Positions 1 to 9,440 are shown, counted from the first letter of the stretch. The stretch is DNA of 64,000 nt from Limibacterium fermenti (GCF_041902845.1 NZ_CP159486.1:3162001-3226000), one strand, 5' to 3'. Translations and numbers: made by a program. The notes: generated from the sequence alone by a model not told the origin.

Positions 1-582
1 TAAGAAGATGAGAACAACGCTGATAATGCCGATGGCCGCCGCCCATCCGTTAATCGTATGAAAATTGGAGAGATAGACTTGCCACTTACTGATAAAATCG
101 GAAGGAACACGATCGATGCTTAGCCCGAAGATATCTTTGATTTGAGTAGAGAAAATAGTCAGGGCGATGCCGCTTGTAAATCCGACGACAATCGGATACG
201 GAATGAACTTAATCACCGTCCCGAGTTTCATAAAACCCATCGCCAACAACATGATCCCCGCCAAAACCGTAGCGATGGCAAGCCCGGAAACGCCGAACTT
301 CTCGACGATACCGTACACAATGACGATGAAAGCCCCGGTAGGGCCTCCGATCTGGAAGTTACTCCCGCCCAAAAGCGAGATTAGAAAGCCGGCTATAATC
401 GCCGTCACAATCCCTTTTTCGGGAGCCACTCCCGAAGAAATACCGAATGCTATGGCTAAAGGAAGAGCCACAATACCCACAATCAAGCCGGACATCAGAT
501 CCGACAAGAATTTTTCTTTATTATACGTCTTAAGGGAAACGAAAAGTGCGGGCTGAAAATCCTTTAAAAATTTTATTCTCAT
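1..582 (-). CDS. SulP-family anion permease, N-terminal part (cut by window edge)
   Basis: Reading the minus strand from the ATG at 582 gives 194 codons without a stop up to the window edge. The peptide is a chain of hydrophobic helices with the SulP-type N-terminal pattern: a cytoplasmic start, then a GLIVGIVALPLAIAFGIASG segment, then a GGSNFQIGGPTGAF motif. SulP proteins are inner-membrane sulfate, bicarbonate or other anion transporters, usually over 500 residues with a C-terminal STAS domain; that half lies outside the window, so the substrate cannot be judged. A promoter-like TACTTTTG lies about 25 bases upstream on the same strand. Family call is firm; the transported ion is unknown. 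Confidence 0.85.
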   Translation of the reverse strand, partial: MRIKFLKDFQPALFVSLKTYNKEKFLSDLMSGLIVGIVALPLAIAFGISSGVAPEKGIVTAIIAGFLISLLGGSNFQIGGPTGAFIVIVYGIVEKFGVSGLAIATVLAGIMLLAMGFMKLGTVIKFIPYPIVVGFTSGIALTIFSTQIKDIFGLSIDRVPSDFISKWQVYLSNFHTINGWAAAIGIISVVLIFL

Positions 583-604
583 TAATCACTTCAAAAAAGA
601 AGCG

Positions 605-612
605 CAAAAGTA
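605..612 (-). promoter_or_regulatory. -7 promoter element for the SulP gene
   Basis: The minus strand reads TACTTTTG, matching the Bacteroidota -7 consensus TAnnTTTG, 23 bases upstream of the ATG. No clear -33 box was seen. Confidence 0.45.
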
Positions 613-733
613 CGACTAATTTAACGAAGAAAAAAATATATCCTTTCCCCTCATCCAGAATAAGAGCAATTAAGAAACTGTTTTGAATTTTCCGAATGAT
701 ATGATTTTGTTTAACCGGTAGACGGGACACTTA

Positions 734-1378
734 TCAAATGACCCCTTGCTCGGCCAATACACAGGCCCTCTCCGTCATCCGATCATTGCCGTAAGGATCG
801 TACCTCTCTTTGAGGCTATTTCCAAAGAGGCTCGCAAACAAATTGTAAGACCAGGCTTTGGCGCTCCCCATAAACGCATCGATAATATGATAGGAAGAAG
901 AATGCGTTTCCCGATCGACTAACTTCATCAGCAACTGTCCTTGAGAACGGGTCAATTTTTTCATTTTAGGCATATACACCTCGAATAAGTGTTTTTCCAT
1001 TGCCTCAAGATGCTTCTGACGCGCCTTATCATCGGGAAGCGTTTCCATATACTCATAAGTCTCAATAATAATACCGGCAATCTCTTTGGCATAAGGAAGG
1101 GTTTTTTTCACATCGCGCATCAGCTTGGTGTATTTTACCTGCTCCTTATTATTACGGAAATGAACCGGAGAATATTTAACAAAATCATGCAGATACATGC
1201 AAGCCACCGTATCGCCGTCGATCAATTCGGCCGGAAACACGTTGGGCATCATGTACACGGAATTGCCCGATGCTCCGGACTCCGAATAGATGTTCGCCGC
1301 ATAGTATTGCTGCGCTTTTGCCGCCATGGCGAAAAGCAACCAACAAATAAATATCAATGAGTGGACACACTTTTTCAT
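734..1378 (-). CDS. Exported DUF4294-family protein
   Basis: 214 residues with an N-terminal signal peptide (hydrophobic stretch about 7-22, ending AKAQ). The mature part starts its conserved region with a LIDGDTVACMYLHD segment and continues as mostly helical, charged sequence (DVKKTLPYAKEIAGIIIETYEYM), which fits the Bacteroidota DUF4294 family. Function is unknown; the signal peptide places it in the periplasm or at the envelope. It is divergent from the acyl-CoA synthetase gene and has its own TATCTTTG promoter element just upstream. Family call rests on motif memory only. Confidence 0.75.
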   Translation of the reverse strand: MKKCVHSLIFICWLLFAMAAKAQQYYAANIYSESGASGNSVYMMPNVFPAELIDGDTVACMYLHDFVKYSPVHFRNNKEQVKYTKLMRDVKKTLPYAKEIAGIIIETYEYMETLPDDKARQKHLEAMEKHLFEVYMPKMKKLTRSQGQLLMKLVDRETHSSSYHIIDAFMGSAKAWSYNLFASLFGNSLKERYDPYGNDRMTERACVLAEQGVI

Positions 1379-1386
1379 AACAGGAA

Positions 1387-1394
1387 CAAAGATA
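1387..1394 (-). promoter_or_regulatory. -7 promoter element for the DUF4294 gene
   Basis: Minus-strand TATCTTTG (consensus TAnnTTTG), 9 bases upstream of the start codon, so the leader would be very short. A short imperfect hairpin (ACGAG/CTCGT core, about 1410-1448) lies further upstream in the divergent gap. Confidence 0.5.
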
Positions 1395-1599
1395 AAATCA
1401 TTGTTTTACTCGTGTGTAAAAAAACGAGTTAAGTCTCGTTAATTACACGCCCTGTTTTTCGGCCCGTAAGTGAATAATTCGCAAAAAGTCTTTTCCCGGA
1501 GGCGCCGCTGAGGGCGGTTTTACCGAAAGCGTCACCCCAAACGACATCCTGATACGTCAATAAATCCCGCCCGACAGTCGTTTTTTCACTAAATTGATT

Positions 1600-1607
1600 T
1601 ATCTTTG
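1600..1607 (+). promoter_or_regulatory. -7 promoter element for the acyl-CoA synthetase gene
   Basis: Plus-strand TATCTTTG matches the Bacteroidota -7 consensus, 22 bases before the ATG at 1629. A T-rich stretch sits where a -33 box would be, without a clear TTG. Confidence 0.6.
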
Positions 1608-1628
1608 ACTCCATAAACTATAAAGAAA

Positions 1629-3434
1629 ATGAACTATTATCATTTAGGTGAACTCATCCATAAGCAAGCGCAAGAATATACTTATAAAACGGCACTGAAA
1701 TATCAACCGTCCGGAACGAAGTGGCATACGATGTCGTGGGAAACATTCTCCGCTAAAATAATGAAAACTGCCCAGGCAATGGCTGAAATAGGAATCAAAC
1801 CGCACGATAATATCGGCGTTTACTCTCAAAATATGGAGAAATACCTGATGACCGATTTCGGCGGATATGCCAACAGGGCGGTAATGGTTCCGATGTATGC
1901 CACCGCTTCGCCTTTGCAAGTGAAATATATTACCGAGGATGCCAAAATCCAAATTTTATTTGTAGGAGAGCAATTCCAGTATAATAATGCTTTCAAAGTG
2001 CAAAAAGAAAGTCCGGTATTACAAAAGCTTATCATCTTCGACCGCAGCGTGGTTCTCAATCCGGAAGACCGCACGTCGATTTATTTCGACGACTTCATTA
2101 CGACGGGGGATAACTCCGATTCGTTAGCGCAAGTGCATTCCCGGCTAAAACAACTGAAAGAGTCCGATGCGGCCACGATCATTTACACCTCCGGAACCAC
2201 CGGAGAGCCCAAAGGGGTCGTGCTCACCCATACCAATTATATACAAGCCTTTAGAATACACGACAAACGGCTCATCCGTTTATCGGACAAAGATCTCTCG
2301 ATGTGCTTTCTGCCTCTAACCCACGTATTCGAAAAGACCTGGACCTATTATTGCCTGCACAGAGGCATTCCGGTGGCGATCAACCAAGATCCGAGCAAAA
2401 TCCAAACGGCATTAAAACAAGTCCGCCCCACGTTGATGAGTAATGTTCCTCGTTTCTGGGAAAAAGTATACATCGGCATCCGGGAACGCATCGACAATTC
2501 TACCGGCATCATTAAATGGCTGTTCGATGATTGCGTAAAAACAGGACGGAAACATAACCTGATGTTTAAAAATGAAGGAAAAAGGCCTCCATTAGGCAAC
2601 AGAATCAAGTTTTTCCTTTATCAATACACCGTTTTTTATCTTATTAAACATATCGTCGGGATTAACCGGGGCAACTTTTTTCCCGTTGCCGGCGCTCCGC
2701 TGTCGGATACCATCAATGAGTTCATGCAATGTATCGATGTGCATTTGATTTACGGTTACGGGCTTTCGGAAACCACCGCTACGGTTACCTGCTTTCCACA
2801 AGACGGATTCCGCATCGGCACGGTGGGAAAAGTGATGCCTGAGGTAGACGTGAAGATCGGCGAAAACAATGAAATCCTCGTGAAAGGGAAAACCGTGATG
2901 CAAGGATATTATAATAAACCCGAAGAAACCCGTAACGCCTTTACCGACGACGGGTATTTCAAAACGGGGGATGCGGGTTATCTGAACGAGGACAATACGC
3001 TTGTGCTCACCGACCGTATCAAGGACATGTACAAGACATCGAACGGAAAATATATCGCTCCGCAAATGATCGAAACGCGCATCATGGAAGATTCGTATAT
3101 CGATCAGGTCGCCGTCATCGGAAACGAACGGAAATTCGTCAGCGCCTTGATTATCCCCAATTATGAGGCGTTGAAGGCTTATGCCGACAAACATGAAATT
3201 CCTTACGATTCCATCCCACAGCTTACGGCCAACAAGCACATAAACGACTTTATTTTCGGACGAATCGAACTCTTGCAGGCTCAATTTACGTCCTACGAAA
3301 AAATCAAACGGATCACCGTGCTTCCCGAACCGTTTACCATTCAGTCAGGGGAACTGACCGACACCCTCAAATTAAGGCGAAAAGTGATTTTGGAAAAATA
3401 TGCCGACGCCATCGATAAGATGTACCGGGAGTGA
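1629..3434 (+). CDS. Long-chain acyl-CoA synthetase (AMP-forming, FadD-like)
   Basis: 601 residues, normal for bacterial long-chain fatty acid-CoA ligases. The AMP-binding P-loop-like signature YTSGTTGEPKGVVLTH is near residues 187-202, a YGLSETTA-type motif (GYGLSETTATVTCFP) near 375-390, and a TGDAGYLNEDNTLVLTDRIKD segment near 445-465 marks the hinge to the small C-terminal domain. It activates fatty acids with ATP and CoA in the cytoplasm, feeding lipid synthesis or degradation. It stands alone between its own promoter and the promoter of leuS. Chain-length preference cannot be read from sequence. Confidence 0.9.
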   Translation: MNYYHLGELIHKQAQEYTYKTALKYQPSGTKWHTMSWETFSAKIMKTAQAMAEIGIKPHDNIGVYSQNMEKYLMTDFGGYANRAVMVPMYATASPLQVKYITEDAKIQILFVGEQFQYNNAFKVQKESPVLQKLIIFDRSVVLNPEDRTSIYFDDFITTGDNSDSLAQVHSRLKQLKESDAATIIYTSGTTGEPKGVVLTHTNYIQAFRIHDKRLIRLSDKDLSMCFLPLTHVFEKTWTYYCLHRGIPVAINQDPSKIQTALKQVRPTLMSNVPRFWEKVYIGIRERIDNSTGIIKWLFDDCVKTGRKHNLMFKNEGKRPPLGNRIKFFLYQYTVFYLIKHIVGINRGNFFPVAGAPLSDTINEFMQCIDVHLIYGYGLSETTATVTCFPQDGFRIGTVGKVMPEVDVKIGENNEILVKGKTVMQGYYNKPEETRNAFTDDGYFKTGDAGYLNEDNTLVLTDRIKDMYKTSNGKYIAPQMIETRIMEDSYIDQVAVIGNERKFVSALIIPNYEALKAYADKHEIPYDSIPQLTANKHINDFIFGRIELLQAQFTSYEKIKRITVLPEPFTIQSGELTDTLKLRRKVILEKYADAIDKMYRE

Positions 3435-3456
3435 GAGATAAAGCGTCCCGATACAA

Positions 3457-3487
3457 TTGGCAAAATAGTTTTTATTCACTACCTTTG
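3457..3487 (+). promoter_or_regulatory. Promoter of leuS
   Basis: A -33 TTGG at 3457-3460 and a -7 TACCTTTG at 3480-3487 with about 20 bases between them, a good match to the Bacteroidota housekeeping promoter. Transcription would start about 15 bases before the leuS ATG. Confidence 0.7.
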
Positions 3488-3510
3488 CAGCGTTTTTTAA
3501 AAGAATAAAA

Positions 3511-6264
3511 ATGGATTATAATTTCGAAGAAATAGAAAAACGCTGGCAGCAATACTGGACGGAGAATCAGACGTATCGGGTAACCGAAAATTCGACGAAA
3601 CCGAAGTTTTATGTGTTGGACATGTTCCCTTACCCCTCGGGAGCCGGGCTACACGTAGGGCATCCCCTCGGATACATTGCCTCGGATATCTATTCGAGAT
3701 TTAAACGCTTGCAAGGCTATAACGTGCTTCACCCCATGGGCTACGATGCGTATGGCCTTCCCGCAGAGCAATATGCCATCCAAACCGGACAACATCCGGC
3801 TATAACCACGCAAAAAAACATTGCCCGGTATCGCGAACAGCTCGATAAAATCGGTTTCTCTTACGATTGGAGCCGCGAGATCCGCACCAGCGATCCGGAA
3901 TATTATAAATGGACCCAATGGGCTTTCCTGCAAATGTTCAAGTCGTATTACGATTTTGACACCAATCGGGCAGCGCCTATCGATCGACTTATCGCACATT
4001 TTGAACAGCAGGGTACGGAAGGAATCCATGCCGCTTGCTCGGAAGAACGCGGGTTCACAGCCGATGAATGGAAGGCGAAAAGTGAAAAAGACCGGCAGGA
4101 TGTGTTGATGAACTACCGTATCGCTTATTTGGGCGATACGATGGTAAACTGGTGCGCGGCCTTAGGGACGGTACTGGCAAACGACGAAGTCATCAACGGG
4201 TTGTCGCAACGCGGAGGATATCCGGTTGAGCAGAAGAGAATGCGTCAGTGGTGCCTGCGGGTATCGGCCTACGCCCAACGGTTGCTGGACGGGTTGGAGA
4301 CGATCGATTGGACCGACTCGCTGAAGGAAACGCAGAAGAACTGGATCGGCCGTTCGGAAGGTGCCGTCATGCACTTTAAAGCACAGAACAATATACGCTT
4401 CGATATCTTCACCACCCGTGCCGATACCATTTTCGGCGTCACATTCATGGTGCTTGCTCCCGAAAGCGATTTAACCTTGCTGCTGACCTCCGAAGAGCAG
4501 CTCCCGGCCGTACAGGAATATCTGGAAAAAACCAAAAAAAGAACCGAACGCGAACGCATATCGGAGAAAACCGTGAGCGGGGTCTTTTCGGGATCGTATG
4601 CCTTGCATCCGTTTACGGGCGAGAAACTGCCCATCTGGATTTCGGACTATGTATTGGCCGGATACGGAACGGGAGCGATCATGGCCGTGCCGGCTCATGA
4701 CAGCCGCGACTATGCGTTTGCCAAACATTTCGACCTGCCCATTATCCCGTTGATTGAAGGATGCGACGTTTCGCAAGAAAGCTTCGACGCGAAAGACGGC
4801 GTGATGATCAATTCCGGTTTCCTCAACGGCAAAACCGTAAAAGAAGCCATCCCCGCCGCCATCGACGAGGTGGAGCAAAAAGGCCTGGGATACCGACAAA
4901 TCAACTATCGCCTGCGCGACGCCATCTTTTCACGCCAACGCTATTGGGGCGAACCGTTCCCCATCTATTATAAAGACGGCATAGCCTACCCTCTCGAGGA
5001 GAGCAAGCTGCCCCTCGAACTGCCCGAAGTGGACAAATATCTTCCTACCGAAGCGGGAGATCCTCCGTTGGGACGCGCTAAAAACTGGCATACGGAAGAA
5101 GGCTATCCTTTCGAACTATCGACGATGCCGGGCTTTGCCGGTTCATCCGCCTATTACCTGCGCTACATGGATCCGCACAACCCGAAGGCATTGGTTTCGA
5201 AACATGCCGATGAATACTGGAGAAATGTCGATTTGTATATCGGAGGAACGGAACATGCCACGGGACATCTTATATATAGCCGGTTCTGGAATAAATTCCT
5301 CTTCGACTTAGGCGTTTCCTGCGAACAGGAGCCCTTCAAAAAGCTGGTGAATCAAGGCATGATTCAGGGGCGGAGCAATTTCGTGTACCGCATCAACCAT
5401 ACGCAGACCTTTGTTTCTTACAACTTAAAAGATCAATACGAAACGAGTCCGCTGCATGTCGATGTCAATATCGTGCACAACGATCTCCTCGATATAGAAG
5501 CATTCCGCAATTGGAATCCCGAATATAAAAAGGCGGAATTCATACTGGAGGACGGAAAGTATGTCTGTGGATGGGCGATCGAAAAAATGTCCAAATCGAT
5601 GTTCAACGTAGTGAATCCCGATGACATTATCGAGAAATACGGCGCCGACACGTTGCGTTTGTACGAAATGTTCCTCGGGCCTTTGGAACAGTCCAAACCC
5701 TGGGATACCAACGGGATCGACGGGGTGCATCGCTTCTTGCGGAAACTGTGGAATCTGTTTTTCGACGGTGAGAAGTGGCGGGTGTCGGACGAAGAGCCGT
5801 CGAAAGACGAGTTGCGCGCTCTCCATAAACTGATAAAAAAAGTAACGACGGATATCGAACAGTTTTCGTTCAACACTTCTGTGTCTGCTTTTATGATTTG
5901 CGTAAATGAATTATCGCAATTACGATGCAATAAGAAAGCAATTTTAAGCGACCTGTTGGTCTGCCTCGCCCCGTTTGCCCCGCACATCGCAGAAGAACTG
6001 TGGCACAGGTTGGGTAACGAAGGAACGATTTTCGACACCGCATTCCCGAAATTCCGGGAAGACTATTTGCAGGAAGAAACCTTCTCCTACTCGATCTCTT
6101 TCAATGGCAGGACACGCTTTACGCTGGATTTCCCAGCCGATGCCGGCCGCGAAGCAATCGAAAAAGCCGTATTGGAACACGTCAAGTCCGAACGATGGTT
6201 GGAAGGGAAAACGCCGAAAAAAATAATCATCGTTCCGAAAAAGATTGTCAATATCGTCATCTAA
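3511..6264 (+). CDS. leuS: Leucyl-tRNA synthetase
   Basis: 917 residues, typical length. Class I motifs are clear: the HIGH-type motif is HVGHPLGY near residue 48, and KMSKS is near residue 693 (EKMSKSMFNVVNPDDIIEKY). Between them lies the CP1 editing domain, with TTRADTIFGVTFMVLAPE near 297 and the GTGAIMAVPAHDSRDY editing-site segment near 386. It charges tRNA-Leu with leucine in the cytoplasm. It is followed by a YitT-family gene only 2 bases after the stop, so the two are probably cotranscribed. Confidence 0.98.
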   Translation: MDYNFEEIEKRWQQYWTENQTYRVTENSTKPKFYVLDMFPYPSGAGLHVGHPLGYIASDIYSRFKRLQGYNVLHPMGYDAYGLPAEQYAIQTGQHPAITTQKNIARYREQLDKIGFSYDWSREIRTSDPEYYKWTQWAFLQMFKSYYDFDTNRAAPIDRLIAHFEQQGTEGIHAACSEERGFTADEWKAKSEKDRQDVLMNYRIAYLGDTMVNWCAALGTVLANDEVINGLSQRGGYPVEQKRMRQWCLRVSAYAQRLLDGLETIDWTDSLKETQKNWIGRSEGAVMHFKAQNNIRFDIFTTRADTIFGVTFMVLAPESDLTLLLTSEEQLPAVQEYLEKTKKRTERERISEKTVSGVFSGSYALHPFTGEKLPIWISDYVLAGYGTGAIMAVPAHDSRDYAFAKHFDLPIIPLIEGCDVSQESFDAKDGVMINSGFLNGKTVKEAIPAAIDEVEQKGLGYRQINYRLRDAIFSRQRYWGEPFPIYYKDGIAYPLEESKLPLELPEVDKYLPTEAGDPPLGRAKNWHTEEGYPFELSTMPGFAGSSAYYLRYMDPHNPKALVSKHADEYWRNVDLYIGGTEHATGHLIYSRFWNKFLFDLGVSCEQEPFKKLVNQGMIQGRSNFVYRINHTQTFVSYNLKDQYETSPLHVDVNIVHNDLLDIEAFRNWNPEYKKAEFILEDGKYVCGWAIEKMSKSMFNVVNPDDIIEKYGADTLRLYEMFLGPLEQSKPWDTNGIDGVHRFLRKLWNLFFDGEKWRVSDEEPSKDELRALHKLIKKVTTDIEQFSFNTSVSAFMICVNELSQLRCNKKAILSDLLVCLAPFAPHIAEELWHRLGNEGTIFDTAFPKFREDYLQEETFSYSISFNGRTRFTLDFPADAGREAIEKAVLEHVKSERWLEGKTPKKIIIVPKKIVNIVI

Positions 6265-6266
6265 GT

Positions 6267-7145
6267 ATGAACGCGCAATTAAAGAAGTACGAGTTAAAGA
6301 AATTCTTCTGGAAGGATTATCTCACGATTATGATGGGTACCGCCATGTACGCTATCGGGATAACCTTGTTTATTATGCCCCATCATTTTGTGACGGGGGG
6401 ACTGACGGGTATTGCGATATTAATGAATTACGCTTTCGGCATGCCGGTCTCTTTAACGATTTTAGGGGTGAATATATTCCTCATCCTGGCCGCCATCAAA
6501 ATATTAGGGTCGCAATTCCTGTTGAAAACAATTATCGGCGTAGGGTCGTTGACTTTGTTTATCGGCCTGTTGGAGGGATTTCCTTCTATGCCGGTGTTAC
6601 TACAGGAAGATCCTCTAATTGCCGGCATGATCGGGGCGATTTTATGCGGGGGCGGATTGGGATTGGTTTTTTCCGTAAACGGGAGTACCGGCGGAACCGA
6701 TATTGTGGTAATGGTCATCAATAAATACCGGAATGTAACGCCGGGACGCATTATGCTTGTCATTGACCTGACCATTGTTTCGTCTTCTTACATTATCTTC
6801 CAAAGCATCGAAACCATTCTGTTCGGCATTATCATCATCGCGGTCATGACCACATCCGTAGACTACGTCATTAACGGGATCCGCCAATCGGTTCAGTTCC
6901 TGATCTTCTCTAAGAAATATGAAGAGATCGCCACGGAAATCAACCTTCAATTACATCGAGGATGTACCGTATTGGACGGAGTAGGTTGGTATTCGCAAAA
7001 ACCTCAAAAAGTGGTGGTGGTTTTGGCTAAGCGTACCGAATCGGTATCGATTTTTCGCATTGTGAAAGGTGTCGATCCGAATGCTTTCGTCAGTCAGGCG
7101 TCTGTTATCGGAGTTTACGGAGAAGGATTCGACAAAATGAAATAA
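6267..7145 (+). CDS. YitT-family membrane protein (DUF161/DUF2179)
   Basis: 292 residues. The start at 6267 directly follows the leuS stop; an upstream in-frame start at 6195 would overlap leuS by 70 bases and add a non-hydrophobic tail, so it is rejected. The N-terminal two thirds hold five or so membrane segments with the GLTGIAILMNYAFGMPVSL and GSTGGTDIVVMVINKYRN motifs seen in YitT proteins; the C-terminal third (from about residue 215) is a soluble DUF2179 domain with a GCTVLDGVGWYS motif. Transport function has been suggested for this family but is not established. Cotranscription with leuS is inferred from spacing. Confidence 0.85.
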   Translation: MNAQLKKYELKKFFWKDYLTIMMGTAMYAIGITLFIMPHHFVTGGLTGIAILMNYAFGMPVSLTILGVNIFLILAAIKILGSQFLLKTIIGVGSLTLFIGLLEGFPSMPVLLQEDPLIAGMIGAILCGGGLGLVFSVNGSTGGTDIVVMVINKYRNVTPGRIMLVIDLTIVSSSYIIFQSIETILFGIIIIAVMTTSVDYVINGIRQSVQFLIFSKKYEEIATEINLQLHRGCTVLDGVGWYSQKPQKVVVVLAKRTESVSIFRIVKGVDPNAFVSQASVIGVYGEGFDKMK

Positions 7146-7432
7146 TCTCCCCGGTATCCGGCGTGCGTTCGTCCATTCAGACTCCGGCTGCGCAAGTATC
7201 CGGCTTGCGATTTGCAAATCACATCGAGGATACCGGGTATCTATAACTTCTTTTCACAATGAGAATCCGGATACTCAGTATCCTTCATATAAATTTTAAT
7301 TGGAAGAGCGTATACCCGGTATCCTTAACAAAATTTTTAGTTTGCAAGCCAGATCTCCGGTTTCCGGCTAAAATAAAGATAAAAGCATGCCGGCAACAGC
7401 CGTTGCCGATGGCTATCTTTCAAAACAGAGCG
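7146..7432. repeat. Convergent gap with GGATACCGGGTAT inverted repeats
   Basis: No gene seen. GGATACCGGGTAT at 7228-7240 has an exact reverse complement at 7312-7324, and the core CCGGTATCC also occurs at 7151-7159. A small hairpin with stem GCAAG/CTTGC lies near 7191-7207. It sits between the converging yitT and lpxB genes, so transcription termination is possible, but the wide loop makes a repeat remnant equally likely. Confidence 0.5.
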
Positions 7433-8572
7433 TCATTCTCCCCGAATCGCATCGACAATAACCGCCGCCGCACGGTCAGAGGCTCCCGGGCCACCGACGA
7501 ACTGTCGCATCTCCTCATAATTGCCGAGCATCGTTTGCCGGTACGCGTCATCGTTGAGCAACAAGTCCAATTCTTTTTGAATATTCCGCTCTGAAAAAAA
7601 CACGGCGAATAATTCTTTCACCACCTCCTTTCCGGCGATCAGGTTAACCAGCGAAATATAGGGAGTATGCAAAATATGGCGAAACGCCCAATACGATAGT
7701 TTCGGGAATGCCGTTTGGTAACAAACGACCTGAGGGACATTGAGCAAAGCGGTTTCCAATGTCGCCGTTCCCGACGTAACCAAAGCCGCTCTCGCTTGCG
7801 CCAGTATCCGGTAGGTTTGCTGAAAAAGCACCGTCACATTCAGGGGATAAGAGTCCGCATAAGTATCGTAAAAGTCCGGCTCGATTCCCGGCGCTCCGGC
7901 AATAATCACCTGATAGTCCCTAAAACTTTCCGAAGCGCGGAGCATGACCGGCAAGTTGGCTTCTATTTCACGCTTACGGCTCCCCGGAAGCAGCGCAATA
8001 ATCGGCTTGTTATCCAAACCGTATTGCGTAATAAAAGCCGGAAACGGTTCATCTTGATGATCCCGCGCAGCAAGCGCATCGACGATAGGATTTCCGACAT
8101 AATGAACCCGGTACCGGTGTTTTTTGTAAAAATCGACTTCAAACGGCAGGATGCAGAGCATTTCATCCACATATTTTTTGAACGACTTTACACGATATTC
8201 TTTCCAAGCCCACACTTTCGGCGAAATATAATAGTGCACGGGAATATCGAGATGCTTCTTAACGAATTTGGCAATCTGAAGATTAAAGCCGGGATAATCA
8301 ATTAAAATCACGACATCGGGGCGATATCGAACGATATCCTTTTTGCAGGATTTCATATTAGCCCATATTTTATCGGCATGCCTAATCACAGGAATAATGC
8401 CCATATAAGCCATTTCGCGGTAATGCTTTACCAACACCCCGCCCTGAGCCTGCATCAAGTCGCCTCCCAAAAAGCGAAAATCAGCCTCTTCATCGCGATT
8501 TTTAATCGATCGCATCAAGTTCGACCCGTGCAAGTCCCCCGACGCTTCCCCTGCTATAAGATAATACTTCAT
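7433..8572 (-). CDS. lpxB: Lipid-A-disaccharide synthase
   Basis: 379 residues, normal for LpxB. It begins MKYYLIAGEASGDLHG, the strongly conserved N-terminus of the family, and has KVWAWKEYRVKSFKKYVDEMLCILPFE, then GNPIVDAL and LLPGSRKREIEANLP, then TSGTATLETALLNVPQVVCY near the C-terminus. It joins UDP-diacylglucosamine to lipid X, a cytoplasmic-face step of lipid A synthesis. An ATG 18 bases upstream is in frame, but MKYYLIAG is the family start. It follows surE across a 77-base gap made entirely of heptamer repeats, so the two are probably one operon. Confidence 0.96.
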   Translation of the reverse strand: MKYYLIAGEASGDLHGSNLMRSIKNRDEEADFRFLGGDLMQAQGGVLVKHYREMAYMGIIPVIRHADKIWANMKSCKKDIVRYRPDVVILIDYPGFNLQIAKFVKKHLDIPVHYYISPKVWAWKEYRVKSFKKYVDEMLCILPFEVDFYKKHRYRVHYVGNPIVDALAARDHQDEPFPAFITQYGLDNKPIIALLPGSRKREIEANLPVMLRASESFRDYQVIIAGAPGIEPDFYDTYADSYPLNVTVLFQQTYRILAQARAALVTSGTATLETALLNVPQVVCYQTAFPKLSYWAFRHILHTPYISLVNLIAGKEVVKELFAVFFSERNIQKELDLLLNDDAYRQTMLGNYEEMRQFVGGPGASDRAAAVIVDAIRGE

Positions 8573-8649
8573 ATAATTACCAATTACCAATTACTAATTA
8601 CCAATTACTAATTACTAATTCGTCATTTGTAATTAGTCATTCGTAATTC
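8573..8649 (-). repeat. Heptamer array filling the whole surE-lpxB gap
   Basis: On the coding (minus) strand the gap splits without remainder into 11 units of 7 bases, from the base after the surE TAG to the base before the lpxB ATG. Units vary around TAATTGG/TAATTAG/GAATGAC. Confidence 0.85.
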
Positions 8650-9414
8650 CTATAACTCCCATTGCTTCAGCTCAGGAATAAGATCATAAGCCGTCATATC
8701 AATTTTCACCGGAACGACCGACGCATAACCATTCGCCAGCGCCCATTCATCCGAATTATCATTGTCTTGTTCCCAATTTTCAAAATTCCCCGTCATCCAA
8801 AAGACATCATGCCCGCCGCCATCTTTGGCACGCACATATTCGTTCACCCACTTGCCTTGAGTTTGAGCCGTTATTTTTATCCCCTCTATTTCTCCCGCCG
8901 GAACATTTGCGTTCAGGCACATTCCTTTAGGAAGCCCGTTTTCCAAGACCCGGACAGCTAATTTGCGGGCAACCGATGCGGCATGATTGAAATCCGCATT
9001 CGCCGTATGCTCACACAGAGATAATGCCACCGACGGCACACCGAACACACAACCTTCAATAGCGGCGCCGACCGTTCCCGAATACAAAACACTGATACCG
9101 GCATTCGATCCGTGATTGATTCCGGAAAGCAACAGATCCGGCTTCCGGTCGAGAAATTCATTTATCGCCAGCTTGACACAATCGACCGGTGTACCCGAAC
9201 AGACATACAACCGGACATTTTCGTCTTCTTTATACAGATAACTCCGTAATGGCAAAATCGTTGTAATGGCGCCCGACATTCCCGAACGGGGGGAATCGGG
9301 AGCAAAAACGACAATGTCGCCCAAATCTTTTACGGCCTCCACCAAAGAGGCAATACCTTTCGCTTGATATCCATCGTCATTCGTGATGAGGATAAGAGGT
9401 TTTTTCGAATTCAT
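8650..9414 (-). CDS. surE: 5'/3'-nucleotidase SurE
   Basis: 254 residues. The start MNSKKPLILITNDDGYQAKG is chosen because the DD pair of the metal site must be near the N-terminus; a longer in-frame extension to 9528 contains a promoter-like TATATTTG and no conserved residues. Further family motifs are PDSPRSGMSGAIT, SGTPVDCVKLA and LSGINHGSNAG followed by YSGTVGAAIEG. SurE dephosphorylates nucleoside monophosphates in the cytoplasm using a divalent metal. It is the first gene of a probable surE-lpxB operon. Confidence 0.96.
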   Translation of the reverse strand: MNSKKPLILITNDDGYQAKGIASLVEAVKDLGDIVVFAPDSPRSGMSGAITTILPLRSYLYKEDENVRLYVCSGTPVDCVKLAINEFLDRKPDLLLSGINHGSNAGISVLYSGTVGAAIEGCVFGVPSVALSLCEHTANADFNHAASVARKLAVRVLENGLPKGMCLNANVPAGEIEGIKITAQTQGKWVNEYVRAKDGGGHDVFWMTGNFENWEQDNDNSDEWALANGYASVVPVKIDMTAYDLIPELKQWEL

Positions 9415-9440
9415 TTTACTTTTGTTTGATAAAAGAGCAG

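Noticed and set aside
530..730. 66-residue minus-strand frame upstream of the SulP gene
   Set aside because: Overlaps the SulP start in another frame, is low complexity (poly-F/L, A/T-rich DNA) and contains the promoter-like element.
1429..1614. 61-residue minus-strand frame between DUF4294 and acyl-CoA synthetase genes
   Set aside because: Overlaps the promoter of the plus-strand gene, no family resemblance, short; probably chance.
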